NCBI RefSeq assembly: GCF_040954645.1
Contig: NC_092806.1
Coordinates: 116,666,458-116,730,457, forward strand
Direction of reading: 5' to 3'
Origin: Diabrotica undecimpunctata
Lineage: Eukaryota; Arthropoda; Insecta; Coleoptera; Chrysomelidae
Length of the DNA: 64,000 nucleotides
Made by a program: the position numbers and the translations under genes. The notes below the pieces were generated by a model. That model was not told the origin of the DNA. It was given only the letters and a program-made list of their open reading frames with translations, and did not search any database. Positions within the stretch are counted from its first letter, which is position 1. Every line of letters starts with the position of its first letter. Shown here one piece after another: positions 41,336 through 54,104 of this stretch.

Positions 41336-42778
41336 ATTGTTTGGATGTGCTTCTATTTACTTTTCATTAATATAAGTGGTACAGTCGACGGTACTGTAGA
41401 CTACCTTGAAGCTTCATAATATAATTTTTGAATTTTTAAAACGTAAATAATATTTTAAAAATTGAATAAGCTAATTTTATTATTTATTGATTATTTTTTA
41501 ACTTGCATTTAATCTGCCCAAAACCACATTATATAAAATACAGTTCAGACGGGTACTCTCAGTCCTTTAAAAAAATGTACCGACACATATGGGATACATT
41601 TTCTTATATTAACATTTAGGTACTGCACCAAAAAACATGGTTTAAGTTTTATCCTTAGCATAGGAAAGAAAGACAGGTAACACTCATTTAATAAACCTTC
41701 GCAAAGTGAAAATGTTTTGGTGCCTTTACGTTGCCCATTACTATCTCTGCAGAGTTACCAGGTCTAGTGATTTTTCAGTAGATCTACTGATTTCAACTTT
41801 AATTTACTGATTTATTGAAACACTATATCGATCTACTAAAAATATGTAATGATACAATCATGTTTAAAAAGTAATCATTACATCAGTGTTCTATTATATA
41901 AATTGTGAAAAAAATCTATTTATTGATATACATATATATTCCATTATTCTCATCTACTGAAGAAATAAAATATGACCTGGCTACCTTTCTGGTGCCGGTT
42001 TGGCTTCAGTTAATTCCATACGATTAGGCGTCCTCTCTCTTTTCTTGTCTAAGGTTGTACCCGCCTTTTTGCCGATCCCACAGACAAACGTCAACAATTT
42101 CGAATTTTACAATTAAATTATTCTTTAATTAATCCAACATTTCGCAAATACTAGATTCTTCAGCATCGTTTGTGCTATATTTGTTATATCAATAATAGAA
42201 TACATTGCCATTTTTTTGTCAGATTAAAAGCAAAAATTAAATCAAACTTGTTTTAACTTGTTGTTTCAAATTGCGGAAAAGTTGTTCATTACCTCATTTA
42301 AAATGTTTAACACTTACGACAAAAATTAGCAACCTACCACACACGCTGTCATAATTTAATCCAAATGTCATAGTAAAGACAGCACAATAATAATTAAATA
42401 AATATATACAATAAATCTAATAAAAATTATGAATTATTTCGTAATAATATGACATAAATAGGTTATTAGAAATGTATGGTTTTGTTTTATAATTAAACGA
42501 AATGTTTACATGTTGTATAATGGACAACCGTTGTCGAGTAAATTGACTTTTCGAACTATTTCGTATCATGACGATTTGCTCTGACGTGTCATGACGATCT
42601 GCTCTGCACTTTACTATAGAGAAAAATGGTAAAAGTATATAGAAAGTTCCGGTTAAGTTAGCTACAAATAAAACGTCAAATTTGCGTTTGCGGTATTGCC
42701 ATGGGCCTATTAAGTTATGCCTCAAATATGCTTTGAAACAGTATATTTGTATTAAGTAAATTGTTTTATGGAATCTGG

Positions 42779-42780
<2 letters not shown>
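41336..42780. other. No recognisable feature
   Basis: AT-rich, no coding similarity. A tandem-like TGACGATTTGCTCTGACGTG / TGACGATCTGCTCTG pair occurs at about 42569-42604. Confidence 0.5.

Positions 42781-42782
<2 letters not shown>

Positions 42783-42836
<54 letters not shown>
42783..42836. repeat. (TA)27 microsatellite at the 3' end of a LINE
   Basis: The array directly follows the 3' end of the minus-strand LINE at 42881-44203 (…GTTATTGATTTTATATATA). Confidence 0.95.
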
Positions 42837-42840
<4 letters not shown>

Positions 42841-42880
42841 CAATAACCCTTCTACCCTAAGGTGTTGGGTGTAAAGTCTC

Positions 42881-44203
42881 TTTTTAGGTTTCATATACAA
42901 ACTTCCTCCAATTCTTCTTGTTGCTTGCCAATTTCTTCGCTTGCTCCTTGGTGACTCCTCTCCTGTCTAGGATGGCGGCAATTTCATCGTCCCAGGTCTT
43001 CATGGGTCTGCCCCTCGGTCTTTTCAAGGTTCTTCTCGCTTCCCACACTTGTTTCACTTGGCTTTTTTTATCCATCCTTACCATGTGGCCGTACCATCTC
43101 AGTTGGGCTTCTTCGATTTATTTCTCTATTGATTGGACTTTAAGGCGTTCTCTTATTTCATCGTTCCGTATCCTGTCCATTCTGGTCACCCCTAGTACTC
43201 TTCTTAGATACTTCATTGAAATACTTTGCAGTTTATTTTTTAGTCTGGTGGTGAGCGTCTAGCTTTCACTTCCAAATGTTAAGATAGGTACAAAAACTGT
43301 GTTGTAGATAGCTATCTTTGCTTTTTGGGATACTTCTTTTTTCGATAGGAATGTGCTCTTAATTGCGTGGTATATCCGGGAAGCATTTGCTATTCGATTG
43401 TTTATCTCTGCTTCTTGTGTACCCCTACTCTCTAGTTGCACTCCCAGGTATTTAAAGGTTTCGACTTGTTCTAAAGTATAGTTATTGATTTTAATGTTTG
43501 TATGTTGATCTGTTTTCCCACATACCATGACCTTGGTTTTACTTTCATTAATTCTCAGGTTACGTTTTTCGAGTTTATCTCTCCAGATCTGGAGGTTTCT
43601 CTTAAGTGCGTCCTCGTTTCTTCCAAATATGACGAGGTCATCTGCAAATGCGCACTCCGCTATCTGTATCATTTCCAGGTTTCTATGTCCAACAAATATT
43701 CTTGATGTTTCTTCTCTAGTTTCTTTCATTACATCATCTAGTACAATATTGAACAGGATGGGGCCTAGTACACCTCCTTGCCGTAAGCCATCATTGACTC
43801 TAAACTCTTCTGATTCCATATTATCTGTTCTTACTCTGTTTCTTGTGTTCTGGTATAGGCTCATAATAGCTTTTCTGAGTTTGCTGTCTACTTCTCTGTT
43901 TCTTAGGCTTTTGTCTATTTCGGTTCGCGGGGTTTTATCAAATGCTTTTTCGAGGTCTATGAAGGCTTGGTATAGTTCCGTATTTGTATTTCGTGCATTT
44001 TGTATTAGATGCTTGAGTGTAAAAACATGGTCATGGATGCTTCTTCCCTTCCTGAAACCGCTCTGTGACTGCTCCAGCTTATGGTCTACTTCTTGAAGTA
44101 GTCTTTTCTCCAGTACTCGTTCGTAAACTTTGGAAGGGATACTCAGGAGAGTTATACCTCTGTAGTTGCTGCATTCTCGTGTGTCACCTTTTTTGAAAAT
44201 GTA
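42881..44203 (-). pseudogene. LINE reverse transcriptase with only two nonsense codons
   Basis: The minus-strand frame is open from about 44203 to 43259, then continues to 42884 with two in-frame stops (43261-43263 region and about 43120). In order: IFKKGDTRECSNYRGITLLS, IPSKVYERVLEKRLL, SGFRKGRSIHDHVFTLKHLI, motif A (YQAFIDLEKAFDKT), motif B (RVNDGLRQGGVLGPILFN), motif C (CAFADDLVIFGRNEDALKRN), NLRINESKTKVMVCG, FKYLGVQLESRGTQEAEINN, FVPILTFGSES, RWYGHMVRMDKK and GRPMKTWDDEI. All RT catalytic residues are present. About 440 codons survive; endonuclease and ORF1 are absent (5' truncation). It is the best-preserved RT in the window. Confidence 0.92.
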
Positions 44204-45650
44204 TTTTTTTTTAATTTATATAAAACACGAACGAATGAATATTTGTCTTTCGATATCTTTCGATATTAGTTGCAGTTAGTTATTCGAACAAAAAAAAATA
44301 ATTGCCGTTTGGTAGTTAGCGGATAAACTTGGCAATACTGTCAAAACCTTCAAAACACTAGTTAACAGATTGCAACAGTTCTTCAGCAGATTTCAATTTT
44401 ATGACTATTTTCTTATAATTTTGGGATGAAATGGTACCTAAATACCTTTTTGTTAATGTATTAGTTAGTTGCTGAAATTTGAATTATATTAAATTAAATT
44501 TAAAATATTTAAACTTTATTTAAAAACTTAAAAAAAACAAAATTAATTAATATTATATCGCATGCTCTTTCGCGATTTATTAAAAGGACATGTCAACACT
44601 GCCAAATACAAAACTCTCCTTCAATTGTAGCTAACTTCACTGCAATTTTCTATGTACTTTTGCCAGAAAAATTAATTCAACGCCGGTATAAAAGCTTCGC
44701 TTCAATAATTTGTCTTATTATTGAAGTATTCATTCATTTCAAGAAATTTCTACTTTTGTTAGATAAAATGGAACAATATTTAACATTCCAATTTTTCTTT
44801 CAAAGGAATTCTATCATTGACTACGTACACTCTGTAACACAGAAGCCACCTTTCAAAACCCGGAAAGCAATATTTCAATATGCAGAAAGAGAACATACAT
44901 TCGAGCATACCCTCTAGGTCAAGCCTCGGCGCGTCATGCAGTAAAACCATCAAGTTGTCCGAGCGTGGCGTGACATCTGAATGTGGAAAATAACAAGAAA
45001 AGTCATCCGGGCAATCCACTTTTCCAAAAAGGCTTTACGGAACGAGCTGTCACATCGAAGCAGGTCTCACAAGCGCGCGACATAACCACTGCCTGCTGAA
45101 TTATTAATTTTGGTTAGCTAATGAAGTCGTTCAATTCCAATTTCGGCTGAATAACGTTTTTTTGGAACGTTCTGGGGATTTTCCAGTTGCGCGGAGATTA
45201 TCTGGTGCTAGTGAAAAGTTGTAGTGTGTGTTGTTGTTGAGAGTTTCGGTATGATAAAAGCCTATATTTCATTGGAAGCTTAAAAAACTATACTTGATTA
45301 ATTATCTAACACAGGTTAACCCGATAAGGTATATTAGTTTTCAAATGAACATGAATACAAATTGTATTATAACTACTTTCTTGAGCTATCATGTATTTTT
45401 TAATTACCTATATAATTACAAAAAAAAACATTGATTGAAAAATTATTTTTTACTTAATATCCAAATCTAAACCGTATTCAAAATACAAATATTTAAAATG
45501 TAGTTAGGAATAATTAAGATCACCATATCGTAAATTGTTTTAAAAATAAATTATTTTAAAAAATTAAATAAAATATTTTACTTTGGATACTTGAAAATTA
45601 AAAATCCTTCAGTTTTAACAATGATTTGCTAAATTAGTGGTAAAGTATTT
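44204..45650. other. No recognisable feature
   Basis: AT-rich. The 85-codon plus-strand stretch 44660-44917 resembles nothing I know and its opposite strand is equally open, so I do not call it a gene. Confidence 0.45.
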
Positions 45651-45654
45651 TTAT

Positions 45655-46010
45655 TTTATGGCTCCTTTTAATGCTTTCTGTCGATGTTCTTGCGATGTCG
45701 TTTCTGTCCATCGCCAACCGTTTGCTACGCCGATCTTCCTAGCGTTCTTGTTCACACCATCCCTCCATCTCAGTCTTGGTCTTTAATTTTCATTGGATCA
45801 TAACATGGATATGCACCCCATCGAAGCCTACCTATTTTTATAAAGGATGTTACATCTCTACCATCTTCCTTTATCTTCCTTCCCAAGACGAGCAGACGAC
45901 TTGCGTCTGTTTTGGAGATGACTTGTGATACACATGTCACCATTGGTAGAATGAGTGTTCTATATATCGTTAATTTGGTTTTTTGGCTTAAGGCTGTTTT
46001 AGCAGTTCAA
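45655..46010 (-). pseudogene. LINE ORF2 C-terminal fragment
   Basis: The minus strand in shifting frames gives TKLTIYRTLILPMVTCVSQV, ISKTDASRLLVLGRKIKEDG, RDVTSFIKIGRLRWG, then RLRWRDGVNKNARKIGVANG W. This is the RT-tail pattern (IYRTLI-P-V-Y, FERK-LR, RLRWAGH, RWRDGV). About 110 codons remain. Confidence 0.72.
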
Positions 46011-49000
46011 GCACACTGCGATTTGAAATGGGCGTATCACTTACTTTTCTACACTGCTTACGCGAGACCATGTTTACTCAGTGCCGCCGGCCGACGGGTA
46101 GTTTAATGACAACAAATACATTATTCGCCATTCAAATTAGTTTTAACACGAACTAACTGACCCTACGTTCATGAGATTTGACGTCACGAAGGCGATAACG
46201 ATGAAACTAAGCGCCAATGATGAGTAACACGTTTCACTATTAGATTTCAGTATTTTTTAGCAATTTTCTTTAAAGTTGGAACACGCTTTTCTCGATTATT
46301 ACTGGACACAGAAAGGTGAAACAAAAATCAACGATTACAGAAAAAAAAACTCTTTCGAGTGATGGGCGTAAAAAGTTTGGTTATAATAGAACGTTAAACA
46401 GTATATTCCAATTTTTTCACAGAAATAGAAGTTTCAAAAAAATAAAAAAAGTAAAACCATCAGTTTAAAGGCAACATAATTTCGAATAACGTGTCCAAAT
46501 TTCGAGACATTTTGTCGGTAAATAACAGAGAAAACACTGTCCCTAGGTTTTGGTGCACCGATAAAACAGCCTTATTTCTATTTTTTTAGCTGCTTATTTA
46601 GTCCAAAATAACATTTGTTCGCTATCAGTAACCTTCGTTATAGTTCTTCAAATGTGTCATTATGGCTTGTTATGAGAGAACTCAGATAGGTAAACTTATT
46701 TATAGTGGTCTATGCTAAAATGTTTTTACAGTGTTTCTAGCTTAAAGTAACGAAATTATTTTTGCCTACCACATGGGGTATTACTATTAGGGGTAGAAAA
46801 TTGGGGACAGAAACCACTGGGGGTGAAGATACGGCAAGCAAAATATTCGTTACTTGTGCGAACGGCACTCAGGGTTTGTTAGGAGAGCTGGGGTCGTGGA
46901 TAAGTAAATGACAAGGGGTCGCATTGGGGCAACTACAAAAATATGAAACAAAAGGTCATGAATCTCTTGGGACAAACAAAACAAAAAGAAACAGGAAACA
47001 CCTCTAGTAATTTAAAAAAGGTGCCACTTCGAGGTGCCTAATTATAACCATTACAACAACTAGTTGTAACTAGGGAAATAATTATCAGAAATGCAAAACA
47101 TATCTTTTTCAAATGAAACTCAAAAAAGGGTTAGTTAAAAAATATAAACAAAATGTTAAGAAAAAAATTTAACATTTATTGTGTCTTACCACAAACAGTT
47201 ACAAAATAGACAAACAAATTTACTATATGAATAGTTACCAAGTACAAAAATATAAAGAAAAACTTACATGTGTTCTATCTGTTTACAATCTCTGTTGCTA
47301 CAAAACTTACAAAATTGCATGGAGCTTAACCTTCTTTAACAACAAAACAAATGAATATCAAAAATATTAAAACGAGCTGTCATAAGTTAACATTAAATTT
47401 AAAAAAAACTGAACAAATAAATTGACAGCTAAAGTCAAAACCTAAAATTCAAAATTTTAAATATTACAATTTTTTAAATTTTAATGAAAGCAAATTATTA
47501 TTATTAAAAAAATGTCTGTCTTTACTTTAAAATTTGAAAGTTACCTAAATTTCACTTAAACATTTTAAGTTCCTGAGGTTGGAAACTGGAGTTGAACTCT
47601 CTGGACACGAACACACGAACAAAAGGACTGCATCTCACACTGCGAATTGGACCGACCATTTGAGGCAGAAGCCGGCACTGAGCACAAAACTTATGACTCT
47701 GCCTCTCAAAAAACAGGAACAGGTAAAATTAGACGGCATACACATTATTAACTGCTACTAAAAATTGTTTTCCATAACGTAAGACGAAGATTTCCCTGAA
47801 AAGGGATAAAAAAAGAAAACGCCATAACGCTGGAGACCACCGCTCTTCACCGCGGCTCCAACGAAAGTGACGAAATTATCTTTAAAAATTGATCGCATAA
47901 GTTGGAATAAACAAACGATGGTTGAAACGCAAATCATTTATTAGAAAACACAATATCAAGCAGTTCGAATTAAACATTAAAAGAAATACCGAGGAAGTAC
48001 ACATCTGTTAAATAATAAACAACTCTAAAATGGTTTATATTAACTCGAGTCGACCTAAGAAGGAATTGAAATATATTTCGGGTATTTTAACTTAAAAGAT
48101 ACGAACCAAGAAACATGGAAAAAATTCTTCGTTATTATAATGCATATAATATGAGGGGATTTCAATTTAATTAATATACGAGGGGATTTCAAGAAATTTA
48201 CAAATGCTACAAGCTCTATATCTGTTATGTTACATCAACGTCAACATTTTGGTTTTTTCCTCGTTTATTTTAAGTCCCATATTTTGTGCGGCTGTCAAGT
48301 AGTCGAAAATCATCTCTTTAAGTTCTCGTGTGGGGCAGAAACGGTCCGATTTCCTGAAAAATGTATCCTATTTCCTTATAGAAGATTAGTTGAAAGAAAA
48401 AATGACCAACGCACGTTTCCCAAGAGAAATTAGTAACATCATATGTAAATTCCTAAATTGCGAAGAACAAGAAACTACTCAAAAGTTAAATGACTCATTA
48501 GGCCGCACCGAAAATCGCCTTGGCATTTGTGTAGATTGTAAATGACTTTTTTTGTAAAAAATGTATCTTGTTTTCTTACCAATTCTAATACATACTATTA
48601 TAAAATGTTTGGTGACCAAATGTTTTCTTTAGGTAAAAAATATTAGTTTCAGTATCAAATGTTAATTAATACGCATTAAACACACTTTTTACCGTAACAA
48701 CTAAAGTTATAAATAGCAGGGATTGAAATATATAGAGCGAGTTTAGTGGTCTTACATGTCGCCACCTTGTTGCTAACGTTCCGCAAACTCCACCTTGTGG
48801 TTCTAGGGTTAATGCTCACTGGTTATAACCACATTAAATTCTTATCTGGTTGTAACAAATTTTTTGTAGGTAAATATAAATTAAAAATATGTTGTAAAAA
48901 TCTAAATCTTTTCATAATCTAATTTGTGTGTATTTGTCCCATAAGAATTTGGAAATATTTTTTTTTTAATTGTTTGAATTCTTTAAATCAAAGAATGTAA

Positions 49001-49815
49001 AAAGGAAAGTAGTTTTGAAGTGTTACTACTAGGAGAGATTAGAGTGAAACTTTAAATACTTAATGTCAGTGAACCATTGTAAACTAAATTAGATATTTAT
49101 ACATATCATCGTTCTATTGTAGCATAGCTTTAAAATACTTTTCTTGTCCATTCTTTGATTTGTCATAAATGGGTACAAAAACATATTAGTCTTTTCATTT
49201 ACATTTCCTTTAGCTTTTACCAACTCACATCTTCGACAACCGTATACCTACCACGTTACAAATTTTAAGAGATGGAATTCACGAAGTTTATATCTCTTCA
49301 AAAAGAGACAGGGTCGGTTCGCGAAAATGATATTTTGAAAATGCAGATATAGGTACTTCTATAATTTCTATCCATTTGGTACATTTTTAAAAGTTCTGTT
49401 CGGTAAAGGGTTTCTTCTTTCTTAGTATTTGTAATAGCTTGTGATAAAGATTATGATTTTTTGCATTAAAACTGTTTTCATTGTATTGTCCTCTAGACCA
49501 TTTTTGAACACGGTTATCACAATTTTTTCGGTTACTGAGACCAACAAATTTTCAACTTGTCTATTTACGTCTTTTTTAATTTAACGATATAGCTATTAAT
49601 TTGCTTTGTCGTGTTAATCTCAGCTGACAAAACTGGAACTGATTTCTGAATCAGAAACTTATCACTCACATTGTTTAATTTTCTTTAAGTTCCAATCCAT
49701 TCTAAGCAAAAATACTTTTTCTTATGCTTTTTAATTCTTACTGCCACTTCCTCCACTCCATGTGATGTTCATCATGTAGAGTGGCAAGATGGCATATGAT
49801 ATTAGGTGCCCGTCA
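46011..49815. other. No recognisable gene in 3.8 kb
   Basis: Mostly AT-rich with a less AT-rich block at 46740-47060 and 47570-47900. Open stretches (for example 47579-47761, 48227-48433) are short, lack domains I know and have no supporting context. No element ends were identified. Confidence 0.45.
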
Positions 49816-49844
49816 CTTATTCACATTTCTAAAATGATTACTTA

Positions 49845-50851
49845 ATCTGATCATCGTCATCATCAACCTGTATGCGTCCACTGCTGGACATAGGTCTCCC
49901 TTAGCTTTTTCCATCTGTCTCTGTCTTATGCGATTTGCATCCAGTTATTGCTAACAGGCTTCAGATTGTTAGTCCATCTATTTGGGGGGCATCCTCTGCT
50001 CCGTAGTGTTTCTTTTCTTGTATTCCACTCGACAATACGTTTTGTCCATCGGTTGTCTGATAATCTGGCGACGTGTCCTGCCCAATTCCATTTTAGCGAC
50101 GCGATTTTTTCGATGACATCTCTGCCCAACCGAATTTCATGTCCTAAACAGTTATACGATTTAGTCTGCGCAATATGCCTTCCATCAACAGCAATATTTC
50201 GATTTAGCACCAGATTAGTCATTATTTGCGTCTTGTTCATATTAATTTTTAGCCCTCTAAGTAAGCGTGATATAATTTTTTAAACATTATTATTGCATCA
50301 TTCATACGATCGGCTATAACGACGATATCATCTGCAAATCTCAAATGACAGCTTCTCTCCATTTATGTTCATAATATGCTCGTTCAGATGTGCCTTCTTA
50401 CGAAATCTGTTCTAAAAGCGTCGTGAATAGCTTTGGAGAGATGATGTCTTCTTGCCGTACTCCTCGCTGTATATAGAATTTATTTGTTTCTGTTCAGAGT
50501 GTTTTACGCTAGCTGTGGCATTTTGGTAGCGATGTTAGTGTAGCGATGGTCTATTCGGCATTCTGTCAATGCTCTTAACATTTTCTGATGGTTTATGGTA
50601 TCGAATTCTTTCTCGTAGTCAACAAATATCAGTGTCAATGGTTAGTTGTATTCTGCAGACTTCTCTATCAGATTCTTTATTACTAGTAAGTGGTCGTTAG
50701 TACTGTATTCCGATGTAAATACAGCTTGTTCTCTGGGTTAATAAAAGTCTAATTTAGCGTCCAGTCTTTTTTTGATAATTTTTGTGAAAGTTGATACACG
50801 TGTGAAAACAAACTGATAGAACGATAGTTTTTTAGATCTGTTATTAATCTG
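49845..50851 (-). mobile_element. RTE-like LINE copy (same family as 1450-4310), 25-bp TSD
   Basis: A 25-bp direct repeat with three mismatches (49820-49844 and 50852-50876; TTCACATT … AAATGATTACTTA) flanks the copy. Minus-strand coding: QAVFTSEYSTNDHL-like, LALIFVDYEKEFDTINHQKM (motif A), FADDIVVIADR-like (motif C), the open stretch 50240-49926 with MNKTQIMTNLVLNRNIAVDG, ASLKWNWAGHVARLSDNRWT and NNWMQIA, and a (GAT)n-type 3' tail (plus strand ATCATCGTCATCATC, 49850-49864). An internal deletion joins LGHEIRLGR to DVIEKIASLKW. Confidence 0.85.
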
Positions 50852-50859
50852 TTCACATT

Positions 50860-51516
50860 CTTGAAATGATTACTTAGCCAACATCGAACGAAACGCCATA
50901 CTCAAGAATACAGAGAACTTAATAAAACAATTAGAAAAGAACTAAAACGCGACATGGATCGAGAACTTATTAGAGCGAGTCATTGAAAACAACAGAGGCT
51001 GGGAAACAACTGGGAGTTTAAAAAATCATCAAAATTAAAGACGTCAACAATAAGAAAGAGAAGGACAAATATAAAATAACAAATATTGTCGAAGACTTCT
51101 ACACATCCTTGTACAGCTCGCAAGGCCAGCCCAATGAAACAACAAAGGAATACGTCAAAAGAAAAATAAAAAACGTGGGATCAGAAGTACTACCAAATAT
51201 AAAGGGATTCGAAATAGAAAGAGCTTTAAAGGAGCTTTTTAAAAATAAAAAAGCTCCAGGACACGACACTATAATTGCCGAGCTCTTGAAAACAAGCAAG
51301 ACATTAATAATCCCTGTACTAACAGAGCTATTTAATAGATGTCTCCATAATAGCAAGATCCCTAAAGACTGGAACGAGAGTCTAGTAATACTCTTACACA
51401 AAAAAGGGGACAAATGTGATATACAGAATTATAGACCTATATCGTTGCTCAGTCAAGTATACAAACTATTTATGAGAATTATTAACAACCGGTTAACCTA
51501 CCAAATGGACATTTAA
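50860..51516 (+). pseudogene. LINE RT N-terminal fragment
   Basis: The plus strand is broken until 51109, then open for 135 codons. It carries NPTTKEYVKRKIKNVG-like linker text, ALKELFKNKKAPGHDTIIAE (RT opening), PVLTELFNRCLHNSKIPKDW and LVILLHKKGDKCDIQNYRPI with SLLSQVYKLFMRIINNRLT. It stops at a TAA at 51514 before motif A and nothing of the rest follows. The linker upstream (ENLIKQLEKN, NLLERVIENNRGWETTG) is in the other frames. Its 5' side is the target into which the 49845 RTE copy inserted. Confidence 0.82.
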
Positions 51517-52590
51517 AATTAACAACCGGTTTTTTTAAATTTATTATTATTCTTCTGTTTATTCAATAGTTTTTATTACGTTATAAAATATTTTCTATAA
51601 TTAGGAAATTCAAAAATATTGTTCTATGCAATAAAACTTCTAAAATTTACGCTGCGCTTTTAGTTTTGTTCTCTAAAATGGAATGTTCTTATCAATCTAA
51701 CGTTGGGCCCACTGATATGTGAAGCGGCTCGTATATGAGGATTCTTTTTAATTGTCGATGAACAATTATTTCATTAATAGTATTTATGATTATAAATTCA
51801 CATTTAATTTGATCAATGTCGATTTAAAGTTAGACCTTTGAATAATTTTTTATCCGGAGCGGTAGTTTTTCTACAAAATTTATGGAACTAAACTGGACAC
51901 ATGATCGTTAGGTACGGATCGGTAAAATTGCTGGGCATGTAATCTGTTCGTGATTTTCATGCAGTAATAAACATTTCATCTTTTTGAAATACCGCACCAC
52001 AACGCAAACCCAATCAAGGCTTCCAGCGTAAATCAACAAAATGTGGGGAAAGAATTATACTCGGACATCCACAGTCGACTCTGTAATTCCGACATTATAC
52101 ACCTATATTTTAATTTCAATTATATGTTGTTTATAGTTTTTATAAATGAAATTAATGTTACCAGCATACGGGCTACTAACTTCTTCTTAATATTTTCGAT
52201 ATTGTTTTGAGTCGTTAATATCTTATATTAGAGTATTTTATGGTCAGAGTAATTTGGTAGTTTTGTCGGGCTATGGAATTTTTATTTTATGCAGTAAACA
52301 ATATGGTTTAATAAAGAAATCATTAACAGTAGATGCGATGTACCTAATCTCTAAGAAGCCCAGCTCGGATTTATAGGTAACAGACATTAGGTGCCTGTAT
52401 AGGACTGTATAAAGGCAAAGCTTTTAATTTAAAAAGGCAGAAGTCTAAACATAGGCAATATTGGAAAATATCCTATTATTCATTAAACAAAGTGAATTAA
52501 CTTAATACAAATATATTCACAAAACATAGCATTAGTCACATAATAAATTAATACCTAAATAGTTCTTCATTATTAATTAAACCCTAAGGT
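51517..52590. other. No recognisable feature
   Basis: AT-rich. AGGTACGGATCGGT (about 51910) is shared with the head of the repeat at 35268 but nothing else of that repeat is present. Confidence 0.45.
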
Positions 52591-52806
52591 AACTGTATCT
52601 TTTACCGACCACTTAAGGTTTTCCTTATAAGCAGATTTTTTTTTTTTTTTTTATTTCAACTTTAACGTGCTCGGCTACTATGGCCACTTACACAGGTACT
52701 ATAACATGAATTTTCATCACACAAATATTAAGTGTTACATTAAGAATATGTTACAATAATACGGAATGATAATAATATGTTATACAATGTCTAAATTAAA
52801 ATCTAA

Positions 52807-54093
52807 TTATATTTTTTGATATAAGTGTTCAACTCTAAGGAATTGTAGCACAGCTTTTATTTGGTCAGGGTTGTTTAGGATATCTCGTACTTCACTTTTG
52901 AGTTTGTATTGTAATCTTCTGGCCGAATGTTTATGGCATTCAGTGAGAATATGTTTGATTGTCAAATATGATTGGCAGATTTGACAGGAGGGACGGATGC
53001 TAGAGGACATTAGGTAGCCGTGTGTGAGTTTTGAATGTACTATCCGAAGTCGTCTTATCACAATGAGATCTCGTCTTGAGAGGGCTGAATAGTCAAATGT
53101 AGGCTGACTGGTTATTGACGGTTGTATTTCGTGTAAGATCGAACGGTTAGAGTTCCAATGCTGCTGCCAAAGGAGTCTGGTTCTTCTTTTAATATATGAT
53201 TTTAGGTCCTTACAAATTTGAATTTTATCGGTGATTTCAGGTGATGCTGTAGCAAGTTTAGCATAGTGATCTGCAGTTTCATTGCCTTCTATATCAATAT
53301 AAGATGGCAGCCAGATTATGGTAACTGTTATGTTTTGGGACAAGATAATTTGGTAAGAGTCTAGGATCTTTTGGACGATTGGATGATCAGTAAATATATT
53401 TTTGATAGAATAGATTGATGCTAAAGAGTCGGTGCATATGGCAACCTGCTTATTAGGTGGAGATATATGGCTAAAAGCTTGCAATATACTAAATAATTCG
53501 CCAGTATGAACGCTGCTGATGGCTGGTATAAGTGATGACTTAATTAGTGAATGAGAGGTTATAACAGAGCAGCCTACTCCTGTGTCATTTTTTGAGGCAT
53601 CCGTGTATAATATTAGGTCGTATTTATTTGTATCTATAATGTCTTTAAATTCATTTATAATGATCTCTTTCGGATGTTTATTTTTATCAAAGTTGGTGAG
53701 CGAGGTGTTAAATTTGGGCATGGACATGATCCAAGGAGGAGATGGAGGGAGATAAAGAGGATGGGTATGTGTAAGAGAGATATCATTAAGTGTCTGTGCT
53801 AAAATTAGTGGAATAGGTTTTATTGGTGGTAAGAAATTGGTATTGTGTAAATTATACGTGGACATTACAAATAAGGGATGCACTGGATTAGAGGGGTTAG
53901 CTGATACCGATGCTGCATAAGAGAGTAGCAGTTGTTTTCGTCTTATACAAAGAGGAGGTTCGTTAGCTTCGCAATAAAGATTATCTACAGGACTAGATCG
54001 AAAAGCGCCAATACAAAGACGAAGGGCTGTGTTGTGAATTGAGTTTAGAAGGTTAATATATGTTTTGGAGGCGGATATATATATATGTGACAA
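52807..54093 (-). CDS. LINE ORF2 C-terminal half: RNase H and zinc knuckle (428 codons)
   Basis: Open for 428 codons but only the 3' half of ORF2. Residues 15-75 are the end-of-RT signature (NSIHNTALRLCIGAFRSSPV, EANEPPLCIRRKQLLLSYA). Residues about 160-280 are RNase H: LILYTDASKND (D165), SSVHTGELFSI (E199), AICTDSLASIY (D222), WLPSYIDIEGNETAD. In the last, the conserved His of WxPSHxG is Tyr265 while D275 remains. The C-terminus has RLRIVHSKLTHGYLM and CQICQSYLTIKHILTECHKH (CCHC). RNase H removes RNA from the hybrid during second-strand synthesis. The apparent start at 54093 is artificial: the RT frame enters through a frameshift in a short TA run near 54080. Confidence 0.88.
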   Translation of the reverse strand: MSHIYISASKTYINLLNSIHNTALRLCIGAFRSSPVDNLYCEANEPPLCIRRKQLLLSYAASVSANPSNPVHPLFVMSTYNLHNTNFLPPIKPIPLILAQTLNDISLTHTHPLYLPPSPPWIMSMPKFNTSLTNFDKNKHPKEIIINEFKDIIDTNKYDLILYTDASKNDTGVGCSVITSHSLIKSSLIPAISSVHTGELFSILQAFSHISPPNKQVAICTDSLASIYSIKNIFTDHPIVQKILDSYQIILSQNITVTIIWLPSYIDIEGNETADHYAKLATASPEITDKIQICKDLKSYIKRRTRLLWQQHWNSNRSILHEIQPSITSQPTFDYSALSRRDLIVIRRLRIVHSKLTHGYLMSSSIRPSCQICQSYLTIKHILTECHKHSARRLQYKLKSEVRDILNNPDQIKAVLQFLRVEHLYQKI

Positions 54094-54104
54094 CCATAAT
54101 CTAG

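Noticed and set aside
43527..44096. 189-codon plus-strand open frame
   Set aside because: It lies exactly antisense to a well-conserved LINE RT; its Ser/Leu-rich translation has no motif of its own.
45912..46106. 64-codon plus-strand open frame
   Set aside because: It overlaps a minus-strand LINE RT tail that reads clearly; the plus frame has no motif.
51900..51930. Third copy of the tRNA-like repeat (AGGTACGGATCGGT)
   Set aside because: Only 14 bp are shared; the T-arm and body are absent.
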